A stretch of DNA of 64,000 nt, taken from positions 1-64,000 of the forward strand of contig CAWEBZ010000012.1 in NCBI GenBank assembly GCA_963807425.1. The letters are read 5' to 3'. The notes below the pieces were generated by a model. That model was not told the DNA's origin. It was given only the letters and a program-made list of their open reading frames with translations, and ran no database searches. This document shows positions 19,610 through 27,194 of this stretch, in pieces; positions within the stretch are counted from its first letter, which is position 1; every line of letters starts with the position of its first letter. A program made the position numbers and the translations under genes. Source of the stretch: VRUE01 sp963807425 (GTDB lineage Bacteria; Actinomycetota; Thermoleophilia; Solirubrobacterales; 70-9).

Positions 19610-20815
19610 ATGCCAGAGGCAGGCCTCAAAGAGCTGCTGGAGGCCGGAGTCCACTTCGGCCACCAGACGCGCCGCTGGAACCCGAACATGCGCCGCTACA
19701 TCTTCGGCGAGCTGGACGGGATCCACATCATCGACCTTATCCAGACCGAGGCGCTGCTGGAGAACGCGCGTCGCTTCGCCGGCGAGCTGGCCAGCGGCGG
19801 CGGCACCGTGCTCTTCGTCGGCACCAAGAAGCAGGCTCGCGGCCCGGTCGAGGAATGGGCCGGCCGCTGCAAGATGCCGTACGTGAACCAGCGCTGGCTG
19901 GGCGGGCTGCTGACCAACTTCAACACGATGTCGGCGCGGATCGCGCGCCTGCACGAGCTGACCGGGTGGCGTGACGAGGGCAAGCTGGATCTGCTGCCGA
20001 CCAAGGAGCGGATGGGCATGCAGGCCGAACTGGCAAAGCTCGAGTTCAACCTCGGCGGCGTGCGCGATATGGACCGCCTGCCCGATGCTGTCTTCGTCAC
20101 AGACCTCAAAACGGAGGAGATCGCCGTCCGTGAGGCCGCCCGGCTGCGGATCCCGATCATCGGCCTGGTCGACACCAACTGCGACCCGAACCCGATCGAC
20201 TACGTGATCCCCGGCAACGATGACGCGATCCGCTCCTGCCAACTGGTGATCGGCACGATCGGAGCCGCGATCGAGACCGGCGCCGGCGCCTGGCGGGTCC
20301 AGGAGGAGCGCCGCATCGCCGAGGAAATGGCGAGGCGGAAAAAGGAGGAAGAAGAGCGGAAGAAGCGCGAGGAGGAAGAGAAACTGCGGGTCGAAGCGGA
20401 GGAGGCAGCCAAAAAAGCTGCGGCTGATGCTGAGGCGGCGAAGCAGGCTCAGCAGGCGCAGGCTCAGGCGCAAGCGGCGCCGGCTCAGGCGGGACAACAA
20501 AAAGCTGCCCAGGGTTCAGAGCGCTCGGCCGCGGGTCCTGTCGCCGCAGGGGACCCACCGCCCCCTCCGGTAGCTAAAGCTTCCTCGGGGGCGGTCCCCC
20601 CTGCGGCGCCACCCGCGGGAGAGGCGCCTAAAGCTGCGGAGCCCGTAGCGGCTGAGAAGGCCCCCGTGGAGAAAGCTCCGGAGGCTGAGAAAGCACCCGA
20701 GGCAAAAGCAGAGGAGCCTGCGGCAGCGGAGAAGGCTCCAGAGGCTGCTGAGAAAGCTGATGCGCCGGCTGAGAAAGCGCCGGTTGAGGCTGGAAAAGAG
20801 GAGGAGAAGTCGTGA
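19610..20815 (+). CDS. rpsB: 30S ribosomal protein S2 with a long A/E/K/P-rich tail
   Basis: S2 binds the 30S platform region. Residues 1 to about 224 are a normal S2 core (GVHFGHQTRRWNPNM, FVGTKKQARGPVEEWA, QRWLGGLLTNF, IGLVDTNCDPNPIDYVIPGNDD). About 177 further residues follow. First comes a charged coiled-coil-like stretch of Glu/Lys/Arg, then Gln/Ala repeats. Next is a 38-residue Pro/Ala/Gly block encoded by a dispersed palindromic repeat (20510-20625), and finally repeats of EKAPEA type. Actinobacterial S2 can have acidic tails, but this total of 401 residues is unusually long. Translation is coupled to tsf through GTGA. Confidence 0.95.
   Translation: MPEAGLKELLEAGVHFGHQTRRWNPNMRRYIFGELDGIHIIDLIQTEALLENARRFAGELASGGGTVLFVGTKKQARGPVEEWAGRCKMPYVNQRWLGGLLTNFNTMSARIARLHELTGWRDEGKLDLLPTKERMGMQAELAKLEFNLGGVRDMDRLPDAVFVTDLKTEEIAVREAARLRIPIIGLVDTNCDPNPIDYVIPGNDDAIRSCQLVIGTIGAAIETGAGAWRVQEERRIAEEMARRKKEEEERKKREEEEKLRVEAEEAAKKAAADAEAAKQAQQAQAQAQAAPAQAGQQKAAQGSERSAAGPVAAGDPPPPPVAKASSGAVPPAAPPAGEAPKAAEPVAAEKAPVEKAPEAEKAPEAKAEEPAAAEKAPEAAEKADAPAEKAPVEAGKEEEKS
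20510..20625 (+). repeat. in-frame palindromic element, copy 1 (inside rpsB)
   Basis: 116 bp match the reverse complement of 36625-36740 at 113 of 116 positions (differences at 20522, 20524 and 20582) without gaps. The inner 88 bp (20530-20617) form an imperfect palindrome. Paired blocks from outside in are CGCGGGT/ACCCGCG, GCCGCAGGGG/CCCCTGCGGC, ACCGCCCCC/GGGGGCGGT and GGTAGCT/AGCTTCC, with an AA centre. It is read in frame as a Pro/Ala/Gly-rich peptide (about residues 301-339). Confidence 0.9.
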
Positions 20816-21414
20816 GCGTTACTGCTGCCGACGTGAAGGCGCTGCGGGACCGGACCGGGGCGGCGATGATGGACTGCAAGGCCGCCTTGACCGAGTCCGA
20901 GGGGGACGTTGACCGGGCGATCGAGATCCTCCGGGTCAAGGGCCAGGCCTCTGCGGCCAAGCGTGAAGGGAAGGGGACGAACGAGGGCGTCGTCTCGTCC
21001 TACATTCACGCCAACGACAAGGTCGGCGCGATGGTCGAAGTCCAATGCGAGACCGACTTCGTCGCCCGCAACGAGGACTTCAAGGTCTTCGCCTACGAGG
21101 TCGCGCTGCACGTCGCCGCGACCGCCCCGAGCTATGTCTCCTCGGAGGAGATCCCGGAGGAGGAGCGCGAGGCCGAAAAGCGGGTCTTCGAAGAGAAGGC
21201 ACGCGAGGACGGCAAGCCCGACAACGTGGTCGAGAAGATCGTTGCCGGCCAGCTCTCGAAGTGGGCCAGCGAGGTGGCGCTGCTCGATCAGTCCCACGTC
21301 AACGCCGAGAAGCACGACTCGAAGTCGATCGAGGAGCTGCGCCAGGAGCTCTCCGCCAAGACCGGCGAGAACATCCGCATCGCCCGCTTCGCCTATTTTC
21401 GCGTCGGCGAGTAG
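20812..21414 (+). CDS. tsf: translation elongation factor Ts
   Basis: EF-Ts exchanges GDP for GTP on EF-Tu. The 200-residue length is the short Thermus-like form. The N-terminal UBA-like domain reads VKALRDRTGAAMMDCKAAL, and the core signature is QCETDFVARNEDF. GTG start at 20812 overlaps the rpsB stop, so expression follows S2. The C-terminus is the conserved ENIRIARFAYFRVGE. Confidence 0.96.
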   Translation: MSVTAADVKALRDRTGAAMMDCKAALTESEGDVDRAIEILRVKGQASAAKREGKGTNEGVVSSYIHANDKVGAMVEVQCETDFVARNEDFKVFAYEVALHVAATAPSYVSSEEIPEEEREAEKRVFEEKAREDGKPDNVVEKIVAGQLSKWASEVALLDQSHVNAEKHDSKSIEELRQELSAKTGENIRIARFAYFRVGE

Positions 21415-21423
21415 TGAGCGCAC

Positions 21424-22146
21424 CTGAAGTTCAACCGCATCCTGCTCAAGCTCTCGGGCGAGGCGCTGATGGGCGACCTCGACTACGGCACCGATGCGAC
21501 CGAGGTGACGCGGATTGCCAAACAGGTCTCCGCGATCCGCGGACGTGGGGTGGAGGTGGCGATAGTCGTCGGCGCCGGCAACATCTATCGGGGCCTGGAA
21601 GCGGCGGCCGAGGGTATGGACAGGGCCACTGGCGACTACATGGGGATGATGGCGACGGTGCTCAACGCCCTCACCCTCCAGGACGCGCTGGAGAAGACGG
21701 GAGAGCACACCCGGGTGATGTCGGCGATCGACGTCAAGGAGGTGGCCGAGCCTTACATCCGCCGCCGCGCCATGCGGCACCTGGAGAAGGGCCGGGTGGT
21801 GATCTTCGCCGCCGGTACCGGCAACCCGTTCTTCACCACCGACACTGCGGCGGCCCTGCGCGCGCTCGAGATCCACGCGCAGGCGATCCTGATGGCCAAG
21901 AACGGGGTCGAGGGCGTCTATGACGCCGATCCGGCAATCGAGCCCAACGCGAAATTCATCCCGGCGATCAGCCACCGCGAGGCGATCGAGCGCGGCCTCA
22001 AGGTGATGGACTCGACGGCGCTCTCGCTCTGTATGGACAACGATCTGCCGATCTACGTCTTCAACATGGGGGACGCTGGCAACATAGATAGGATCGTCAG
22101 CGGCGAGAGGGTGGGCACGCTGGTGTCCAGCAAACCTGCCGCCTGA
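21424..22146 (+). CDS. pyrH: UMP kinase (probable CTG start)
   Basis: PyrH phosphorylates UMP to UDP as a hexameric amino-acid-kinase-fold enzyme. Homology begins at KFNRILLKLSGEALMG, whose Lys and Ser bind the phosphate donor. An in-frame TGA at 21415-21417 leaves only CTG at 21424 as a near-start, giving 240 residues, the usual size. Starting at ATG 21469 would remove the phosphate-binding loop. Other motifs are GAGNIYRG, MGMMATVLNAL and GTGNPFFTTDTAA. A CTG start is rare, so either it is real and coupled to the tsf stop 9 nt upstream, or a base is miscalled. Confidence 0.9.
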   Translation: MKFNRILLKLSGEALMGDLDYGTDATEVTRIAKQVSAIRGRGVEVAIVVGAGNIYRGLEAAAEGMDRATGDYMGMMATVLNALTLQDALEKTGEHTRVMSAIDVKEVAEPYIRRRAMRHLEKGRVVIFAAGTGNPFFTTDTAAALRALEIHAQAILMAKNGVEGVYDADPAIEPNAKFIPAISHREAIERGLKVMDSTALSLCMDNDLPIYVFNMGDAGNIDRIVSGERVGTLVSSKPAA

Positions 22147-22156
22147 GGAGAACCCA

Positions 22157-22720
22157 GTGGAGCTAATCGACGAAATGCTCGAGGACGCCAAGGGCCGGAT
22201 GGGCAAGTCGGTCGAGTCGAGTCGCGGCGAACTTGCCACAGTGCGGACCGGCCGCGCCTCCCCTCACCTGCTCGACCGCATCGTCGTCGACTACTACGGC
22301 ACCGCGACGCCGCTGAAGCAGCTGGCGAACGTTGCGACCTCGGACGCCCGCCTGCTCAGCGTCACCCCGTACGACAAGTCCTCGATCGGGGCGATCGAGA
22401 AATCGATCCAGGAGTCCGACATCGGGCTGACCCCGAGCAACGACGGCAGCGTGATCCGCCTCCAGATCCCCGAGCTGACTGAGGAGCGCCGGCGCGAGAT
22501 GGTCAAGGTCGTCCACGGCGTCGCCGAGGAGGGCCGCGTGGCGATCCGCAACATCCGCCGCGACACGATGCACGACCTGCGCGAGCTGAAAAAGGAGGGG
22601 GAAGCCGGCGAGGACGATGAGCGTCGCGCCGAGGCCGCCCTGCAGAAGCAGACCGACGAGGCGATTGCCGAGATCGACGCCCTGCTCAAAGGCAAGGAAG
22701 AAGAGATCCTGGAGGTGTGA
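22157..22720 (+). CDS. frr: ribosome recycling factor
   Basis: RRF splits post-termination ribosomes together with EF-G. The 187 residues are full length. The tRNA-mimic helical domain includes VRTGRASPHLLDRIVVDYYG, and the C-terminal RRDTMHDLRELKKEGEAGEDDERRAEAALQ helix is typical. GTG start is preceded by GAGGAG at 22145-22150. It follows pyrH by 10 nt and overlaps uppS by 4 nt. Confidence 0.96.
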   Translation: MELIDEMLEDAKGRMGKSVESSRGELATVRTGRASPHLLDRIVVDYYGTATPLKQLANVATSDARLLSVTPYDKSSIGAIEKSIQESDIGLTPSNDGSVIRLQIPELTEERRREMVKVVHGVAEEGRVAIRNIRRDTMHDLRELKKEGEAGEDDERRAEAALQKQTDEAIAEIDALLKGKEEEILEV

Positions 22721-23388
22721 GTGCCTCCGCACGCTACGTAGCCATCATCACCGATGGCAATGGGCGGTGGGCACAGCAGCGGGGGGTGCCGACCGTCGAG
22801 GGACACCGGGCCGGAGCCGACACGGTCAAGGCACGCCTGCGCGACGCGGCGGAGCTGGGGATCGAGGAGCTGACCGTCTTCTCCTTCTCGACCGAGAACT
22901 GGTCGCGCCCGGCCGAGGAGGTCGAGGGGCTGATGCGGATGTTCGGCGAACGGATCGACGCCGAGACCCCCGAGCTGCACGAGGAGGGGGTGCGGATGCG
23001 CTTCATCGGCCGCCGTGAGGGAGTCGCGGCGGAGCTGGTCGAGCGGATGCAGTGGGCGGAAGAGACGACCGCCGGCAACGAGCGAATCACCCTCTTTGTC
23101 GCCTTCAACTACGGCGGCAGGGCGGAGATCGTCGACGCAGCGCGAAGCTTCGAGGGCGACTCCGAGGAGGAGTTCCGCCGCCATCTCTACGCCCCCGATA
23201 TGCACGATCCCGACCTCCTGATCCGCACCAGCGGCGAGCAGCGCGTATCCAACTACCTGCTCTGGCAGTGCGCCTACTCGGAGCTGATCTTCCGCGATGA
23301 GCTCTGGCCGGACTTCGGCCGAGAGGCGCTGGAGGAGTCGCTGCACGAGTTCGATCTGCGCCAGCGCCGCTTCGGAGCGAGGGCCTGA
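22717..23388 (+). CDS. uppS: isoprenyl transferase (undecaprenyl diphosphate synthase family)
   Basis: A cis-prenyltransferase that elongates FPP with IPP to the lipid carrier for cell-wall synthesis. The 223 residues contain the catalytic Asp13 in IITDGNGRWAQQRG, FSFSTENWSRP, FVAFNYGGRAEI and DLLIRTSGEQRVSNYLLWQ. GTG start overlaps frr and the stop overlaps cdsA by one base. The frr-uppS-cdsA-dxr-rseP order is widely conserved in bacteria. Confidence 0.95.
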   Translation: MSASARYVAIITDGNGRWAQQRGVPTVEGHRAGADTVKARLRDAAELGIEELTVFSFSTENWSRPAEEVEGLMRMFGERIDAETPELHEEGVRMRFIGRREGVAAELVERMQWAEETTAGNERITLFVAFNYGGRAEIVDAARSFEGDSEEEFRRHLYAPDMHDPDLLIRTSGEQRVSNYLLWQCAYSELIFRDELWPDFGREALEESLHEFDLRQRRFGARA

Positions 23389-24266
23389 TGGACCTCTTCG
23401 ACGACGAGATGTTCGCCGACGAGGCACCGCCCGCGAAACGGCCGCCGCGGCCGCCCCGTCGCCACAAACGGACCGGCGAGACCGCCAAGCGCGTCCTCTT
23501 CGCTCTTCCCTGGATCATCTTCGCGATCGCGATCGCCGTCGCCGGTGGGCTGGTCTTCGCGATCGCGATGATTGCGATCGCCGGCCTCTGCCTGCGCGAG
23601 TACCTGGCGATGACCGACGAGCTGCGCCCGATCCACCGTGCCGCTTACCTCGCGATCGCGGCGCTGGTGCTCGCCGCCTACTTCGGCACCGCCTTCAACG
23701 TCCTGCTGATCCTCGCCGCCTCCTTCCCGGTGCTCTTCGCCTTCGGCGCCGACCGCAAGCACCGCGACGGGATCACGGTCTCGATGGGGATCACGCTGCT
23801 CGGGATCGTCTGGATCGGCATTCCACTGGTCCACGCCGTATTCCTCCGCGAGCTGCCCAACCACGGTGCCGCTCTGTTCGTAGACGTCCTCGTCGGCACC
23901 TTCGCCACCGATACCGGCGCCTACGCGACCGGTCGCATGTTCGGCTCCCACAAGATCGCCCCGAGCCTCTCACCGAACAAGACCTTGGAGGGGCTCCTCG
24001 GCGGCTTCCTGATCGGCACCATGGCCTTCTGGTTCGCGGGCCTGTACCAGGACTGGCTCTCCGGGGTGGACGCGCTGATCATCGGCGCCGCCGTTGCCGC
24101 GATAGCCCCCGTCGGCGACCTCTTCGAGTCGATGCTGAAGCGCGACCTGGGCACCAAGGACACCGGCACGCTCTTCGGTCCCCACGGCGGCATCCTCGAC
24201 CGCCTCGACGCTGTCTTCTTCACGATCGTCGTCGGCTACTACCTCTCGGTGGCGCTTGTTTACTGA
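23388..24266 (+). CDS. cdsA: phosphatidate cytidylyltransferase
   Basis: CdsA makes CDP-diacylglycerol from phosphatidate and CTP for phospholipid synthesis, including PgsA-type steps. The 292 residues begin with a basic cytosolic segment (to about 40), followed by about seven membrane helices. The C-terminal signature is present: FESMLKRDLGTKDTGTLFGPHGGILDRLDA, with the metal-binding Asp residues. The LSPNKTLEGLLGGF motif is also seen. Confidence 0.94.
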   Translation: MDLFDDEMFADEAPPAKRPPRPPRRHKRTGETAKRVLFALPWIIFAIAIAVAGGLVFAIAMIAIAGLCLREYLAMTDELRPIHRAAYLAIAALVLAAYFGTAFNVLLILAASFPVLFAFGADRKHRDGITVSMGITLLGIVWIGIPLVHAVFLRELPNHGAALFVDVLVGTFATDTGAYATGRMFGSHKIAPSLSPNKTLEGLLGGFLIGTMAFWFAGLYQDWLSGVDALIIGAAVAAIAPVGDLFESMLKRDLGTKDTGTLFGPHGGILDRLDAVFFTIVVGYYLSVALVY

Positions 24267-24289
24267 AGGAATCAGCTAATACTGCAGCC

Positions 24290-24925
24290 TTGAACGACGA
24301 CTGGCGCCTGCAGATCGACTTTCGCGAGGACGGGTATGCCGACGCGCTGATCGACCACCTCGACGCGCGTGAGCTACGGGACGATCTCAGCCAGGCCTTT
24401 CACGACCGCGTGATCGTCACCCGCAACGACACGACGGTCTTCCTCTACGCCGGCGACAGGGATCAGGCCGAGAGCGCGCGCAGGCTGGTCGAGGCCTATG
24501 CGCAGCGGGAGGAAGAGGATCTCGACGTCGACTTCACGCGCTGGCATCCTCTGGCGGCCGAGTGGAAGCGGGCCGATGAGCCGCTGCCCGATGACGCCGC
24601 TGAGCGGGCGGCCGAGCACCACGCCCGAATCGCCGGGGAACGGCAAGAAGCGGAGGCGCAGGGCTACCCGGAGTGGGAGGTGCGGGTCGATCTTCCTTCG
24701 CGCAAGGTCGCCGATGAATTTGCCGATCGCATGCGCGACAAGGGCCTGCCCACCGTCCAGCGCTGGAAGTACGTGCTGATCGGGGCTAGCGACGAAGACA
24801 GTGCGAATGCGCTGGCGGAGCAAAGTCGGGCCGAGGCGCCGGCCGGCAGCAAGGTGGCGGTGCAGGGAACCTGGCGCGATATCTACAAGGACATGATGGG
24901 CAGCCCGTTCTCGTTCTTTGACTGA
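24290..24925 (+). CDS. conserved hypothetical protein with duplicated alpha/beta halves
   Basis: No family recognised. TTG at 24290 gives 211 residues. Upstream in-frame codons offer no better start, and an AAGGA sequence lies 19-23 nt before it. The protein reads as two similar halves. The first (about 4-70) runs WRLQIDFREDGYADALIDHL to YAGDRDQAESARRLVEAY. The second (about 128-195) runs WEVRVDLPSRKVADEFADRM to IGASDEDSANALAEQSR. Each alternates strand, helix, strand, helix, resembling a ferredoxin-like fold. It lies between cdsA and dxr. The clean codon use argues that it is a real cytoplasmic protein. Confidence 0.72.
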   Translation: MNDDWRLQIDFREDGYADALIDHLDARELRDDLSQAFHDRVIVTRNDTTVFLYAGDRDQAESARRLVEAYAQREEEDLDVDFTRWHPLAAEWKRADEPLPDDAAERAAEHHARIAGERQEAEAQGYPEWEVRVDLPSRKVADEFADRMRDKGLPTVQRWKYVLIGASDEDSANALAEQSRAEAPAGSKVAVQGTWRDIYKDMMGSPFSFFD

Positions 24926-24946
24926 CAGCCCGACCCGTCCCCTCCG

Positions 24947-24952
24947 TATCCT
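24947..24952 (+). promoter_or_regulatory. putative leaderless -10 box of dxr
   Basis: TATCCT, 9 nt before the dxr ATG in the 36-nt gap after the preceding gene. Confidence 0.45.
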
Positions 24953-24961
24953 CTGTCCGGC

Positions 24962-26107
24962 ATGAAGAAGGTTCTCGTGCTCGGCTCGACCGGGTCCATC
25001 GGAAGGCAGGCGCTGGCGGTCATCGGCGCTTCGGAAGAGCTGCAGGCGGTCGGCCTGGCGGCCGGCTCCGAGCTGGGAGCTGACGGTGGAGCAGGCACGG
25101 GAGCACGGCGTGTCGGCGATCGCGCTGGCCGACGTCGATTCCGCGGAGCGGGCTCGCGGCGCCTGGAGCGGCCGGGTGCTGGCCACGGAGGAGGGAGTGC
25201 GGGAGCTGATCGTCGAGTCGGGGGCCGACCTCGTCCTCAACGGGATGGTCGGCGCGGCGGGGCTGGGGCCGACGATCGTCGCTCTCAGCGAGGGGATCGA
25301 CGTGGCCCTCGCCAACAAGGAGAGCCTGGTGATCGGCGGCGAGCTGACGATGGCGCTGGCGGAGGCGACCGGGGCCAGGATCCTGCCGGTCGACTCCGAG
25401 CACTCGGCGCTATTCCAGCTGATCGGGGCGGAGTCGCCGGGAACAGTAGAGCGACTGGTCCTGACCGCCTCGGGGGGCCCGTTCCGCGGCCGCACCGATC
25501 TCGCCGGCGTCTCGGTCGAGGACGCGCTCGCCCACCCGACCTGGAGCATGGGCGGACGGATCACGATCGACTCGGCGACGCTGATGAACAAGGGCTTCGA
25601 GGCGATCGAGGCTCACCACCTCTTCGGCGTTCCCTACGAGCGGATCGAGGTCGTCGTCCACCCGCAGTCGATCGTCCACTCGCTGATCGACCTCAACGAC
25701 GGCGCCACTCTGGCCCACCTCGGCTATCCGGACATGCGGGTGCCGATCTCCTACGCGCTCCACTTCCCCGAGCGGGCCGACGTCGACGTGCCGCGGCTCG
25801 ATCTTTCCGAAGTCGGCGAGCTGACCTTCGAGCAGCCCGACCTGGAGACGTTCGCCTGCCTGCGGCTGGCTCTCGAGGCCGGGGAGGGCGGGAGGGACGG
25901 CGCCCTGCGTGCTCAACGCCGCCGACGAGGTCGCGGTAGCGGCCTTCCTCGACGGAAGGATCGGCTTCAGCGCGATCGGCGTCGCGATCGAGCCGTCCTG
26001 GCGGAGATGCCGGCGCAGCCGCTGACCCATTTCGAGGACCTCTTCGCCGTCGACGCAGAGGCTCGCCGCCGCACCGAAGAGCAGGTCGGGGGTTGGCAAC
26101 CGTATGA
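24962..26107 (+). pseudogene. dxr: 1-deoxy-D-xylulose 5-phosphate reductoisomerase, interrupted by indels
   Basis: Dxr makes 2-C-methyl-D-erythritol 4-phosphate in the MEP isoprenoid pathway. All expected segments are present but in shifting frames. The NADPH site VLGSTGSIGRQAL is in the first frame. After an extra base near 25070 come ALANKESLV, PVDSEHSALFQ, TASGGPFRG, ATLMNKGFEAIEAHHLF and HPQSIVHS. Further shifts near 25890-25905 and 25990 are needed to read CVLNAADEVAVAAFLDGRIG and AVLAEMPAQPLTHFEDLF. A shift near 26090 would place the stop at 26105-26107, overlapping the rseP start. Conservation between breaks is perfect, and ispG of the same pathway is intact. I therefore infer sequence errors rather than a dead gene. 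Confidence 0.85.
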
Positions 26108-27194
26108 ACTGGGTCTGATATTCCTCGGCTTCTCGCTGCTGATCATCCTCCACGAGGCGGGGCACTTCTTCGCCGCCAAGGCGACCGGGATGCGGGTCGA
26201 GAAGTTCTTCCTCTTCTTCGGGCCGAAGCTGGTCTCGGTCAAACGGGGCGAGACCGAGTACGGGATCGCGGCGATCCCCGCGGGCGGCTACGTGAAAATC
26301 AGCGGCATGAACCCCGAAGACGAGCTGCCGCCGGGGGAGGAGCACCGCGGCTACTACGAACATGCCGGTCTGGAAGCGGATCGTCGTGATCGGGGCGGGT
26401 CCGGCGGTCAACATCGTCCTCGCCTTCGCGATCCTTTTCGTGCTGGCCTTTGGCGCCAGCGATCCAAGCCAGAAGGTCGACGAAGTCATTCCGGGGTCTC
26501 CGGCCGCGGCGTGCTGAAGCCGGGCGACCGCATCCTCGCCGTCGACGGCAAGAGCTACCCCAATCCCGACGCCAAAACTCGGCTCGAACGCTTTTTCGAG
26601 GCGGTGGGCTCACACAAATGCGCCGGCAAGCAGGTGGACGGCTGTGAGCGCGGCGAAGCCCGTGACGCTGCAGGTCGATCGAGATGGCCAGGTGAGGACC
26701 CTCTCAGTGACGCCCGAGTACGAACAAGCGGCCGGGCGGACCCGGGTCGGTTTCTCCTATGGCACGCGAACCGGCGGATCTCGACGTTGGCGGTGCAGCT
26801 GGGTGGGCGGGCAACCTGATGTGGGAGGTGACCAGCGGCACGATCACCGTCTTCGCCAACCTGCTTGACGAGGAGAACCGCAAGGAAGTCTCGGGTGTGG
26901 TCGGGGTCAGCGACGTCGCCAACCAGCAGATCGACGTTCGGCGCACCGGGAGGCCTCGTCCTGCTGGCGATCGTCAGCCTCTCGCTCGGCCTGATCAACC
27001 TCTTCCCCTTCCTGCCCCTCGACGGCGGCCACATCTTCTGGAGCCTGGTCGAGAAGGTGCGAGGGAGGCCGGTGCCCTACCGGATCATGGAGCGGGCCGG
27101 GGCCCTGGGCTTCGTGCTCGTGATCATGCTCTTCTTCCTCGGCCTCTCCAACGACATCGGCCGCCTCACCGGCGAAGGCTTCAACGTTCGCTAG
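26104..27194 (+). pseudogene. rseP: site-2 protease RseP/Rip1-type zinc metalloprotease, interrupted by indels
   Basis: These membrane proteases cut anti-sigma factors and signal-peptide remnants within the bilayer. The catalytic zinc motif HEAGH is in LLIILHEAGHFFAAKATG. KFFLFFGPKL and IPAGGYVKISGM follow. GAGPAVNIVLAF, the PDZ-like VDEVIPGSPAA...LKPGDRILAVDGKSY, and the second metal site NLFPFLPLDGGHIFW are all present. They are spread over at least six frame changes (near 26114, 26350, 26512, 26640, 26775 and 26940). The start ATG 26104 overlaps the dxr stop. The last frame ends in TAG overlapping the convergent gene. As with dxr, the pattern looks like clustered sequencing indels. Confidence 0.82.

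Noticed and set aside
20485..22239. 584-codon open frame antisense to rpsB-tsf-pyrH
   Set aside because: It mirrors three certain genes and has no recognisable domain. Long antisense frames are expected in high-GC DNA.
24962..27194. dxr and rseP as true pseudogenes
   Set aside because: Every essential motif is preserved and flanking genes are intact. Selection would not keep the sequence so well after ten frame breaks, so sequence error is more likely.
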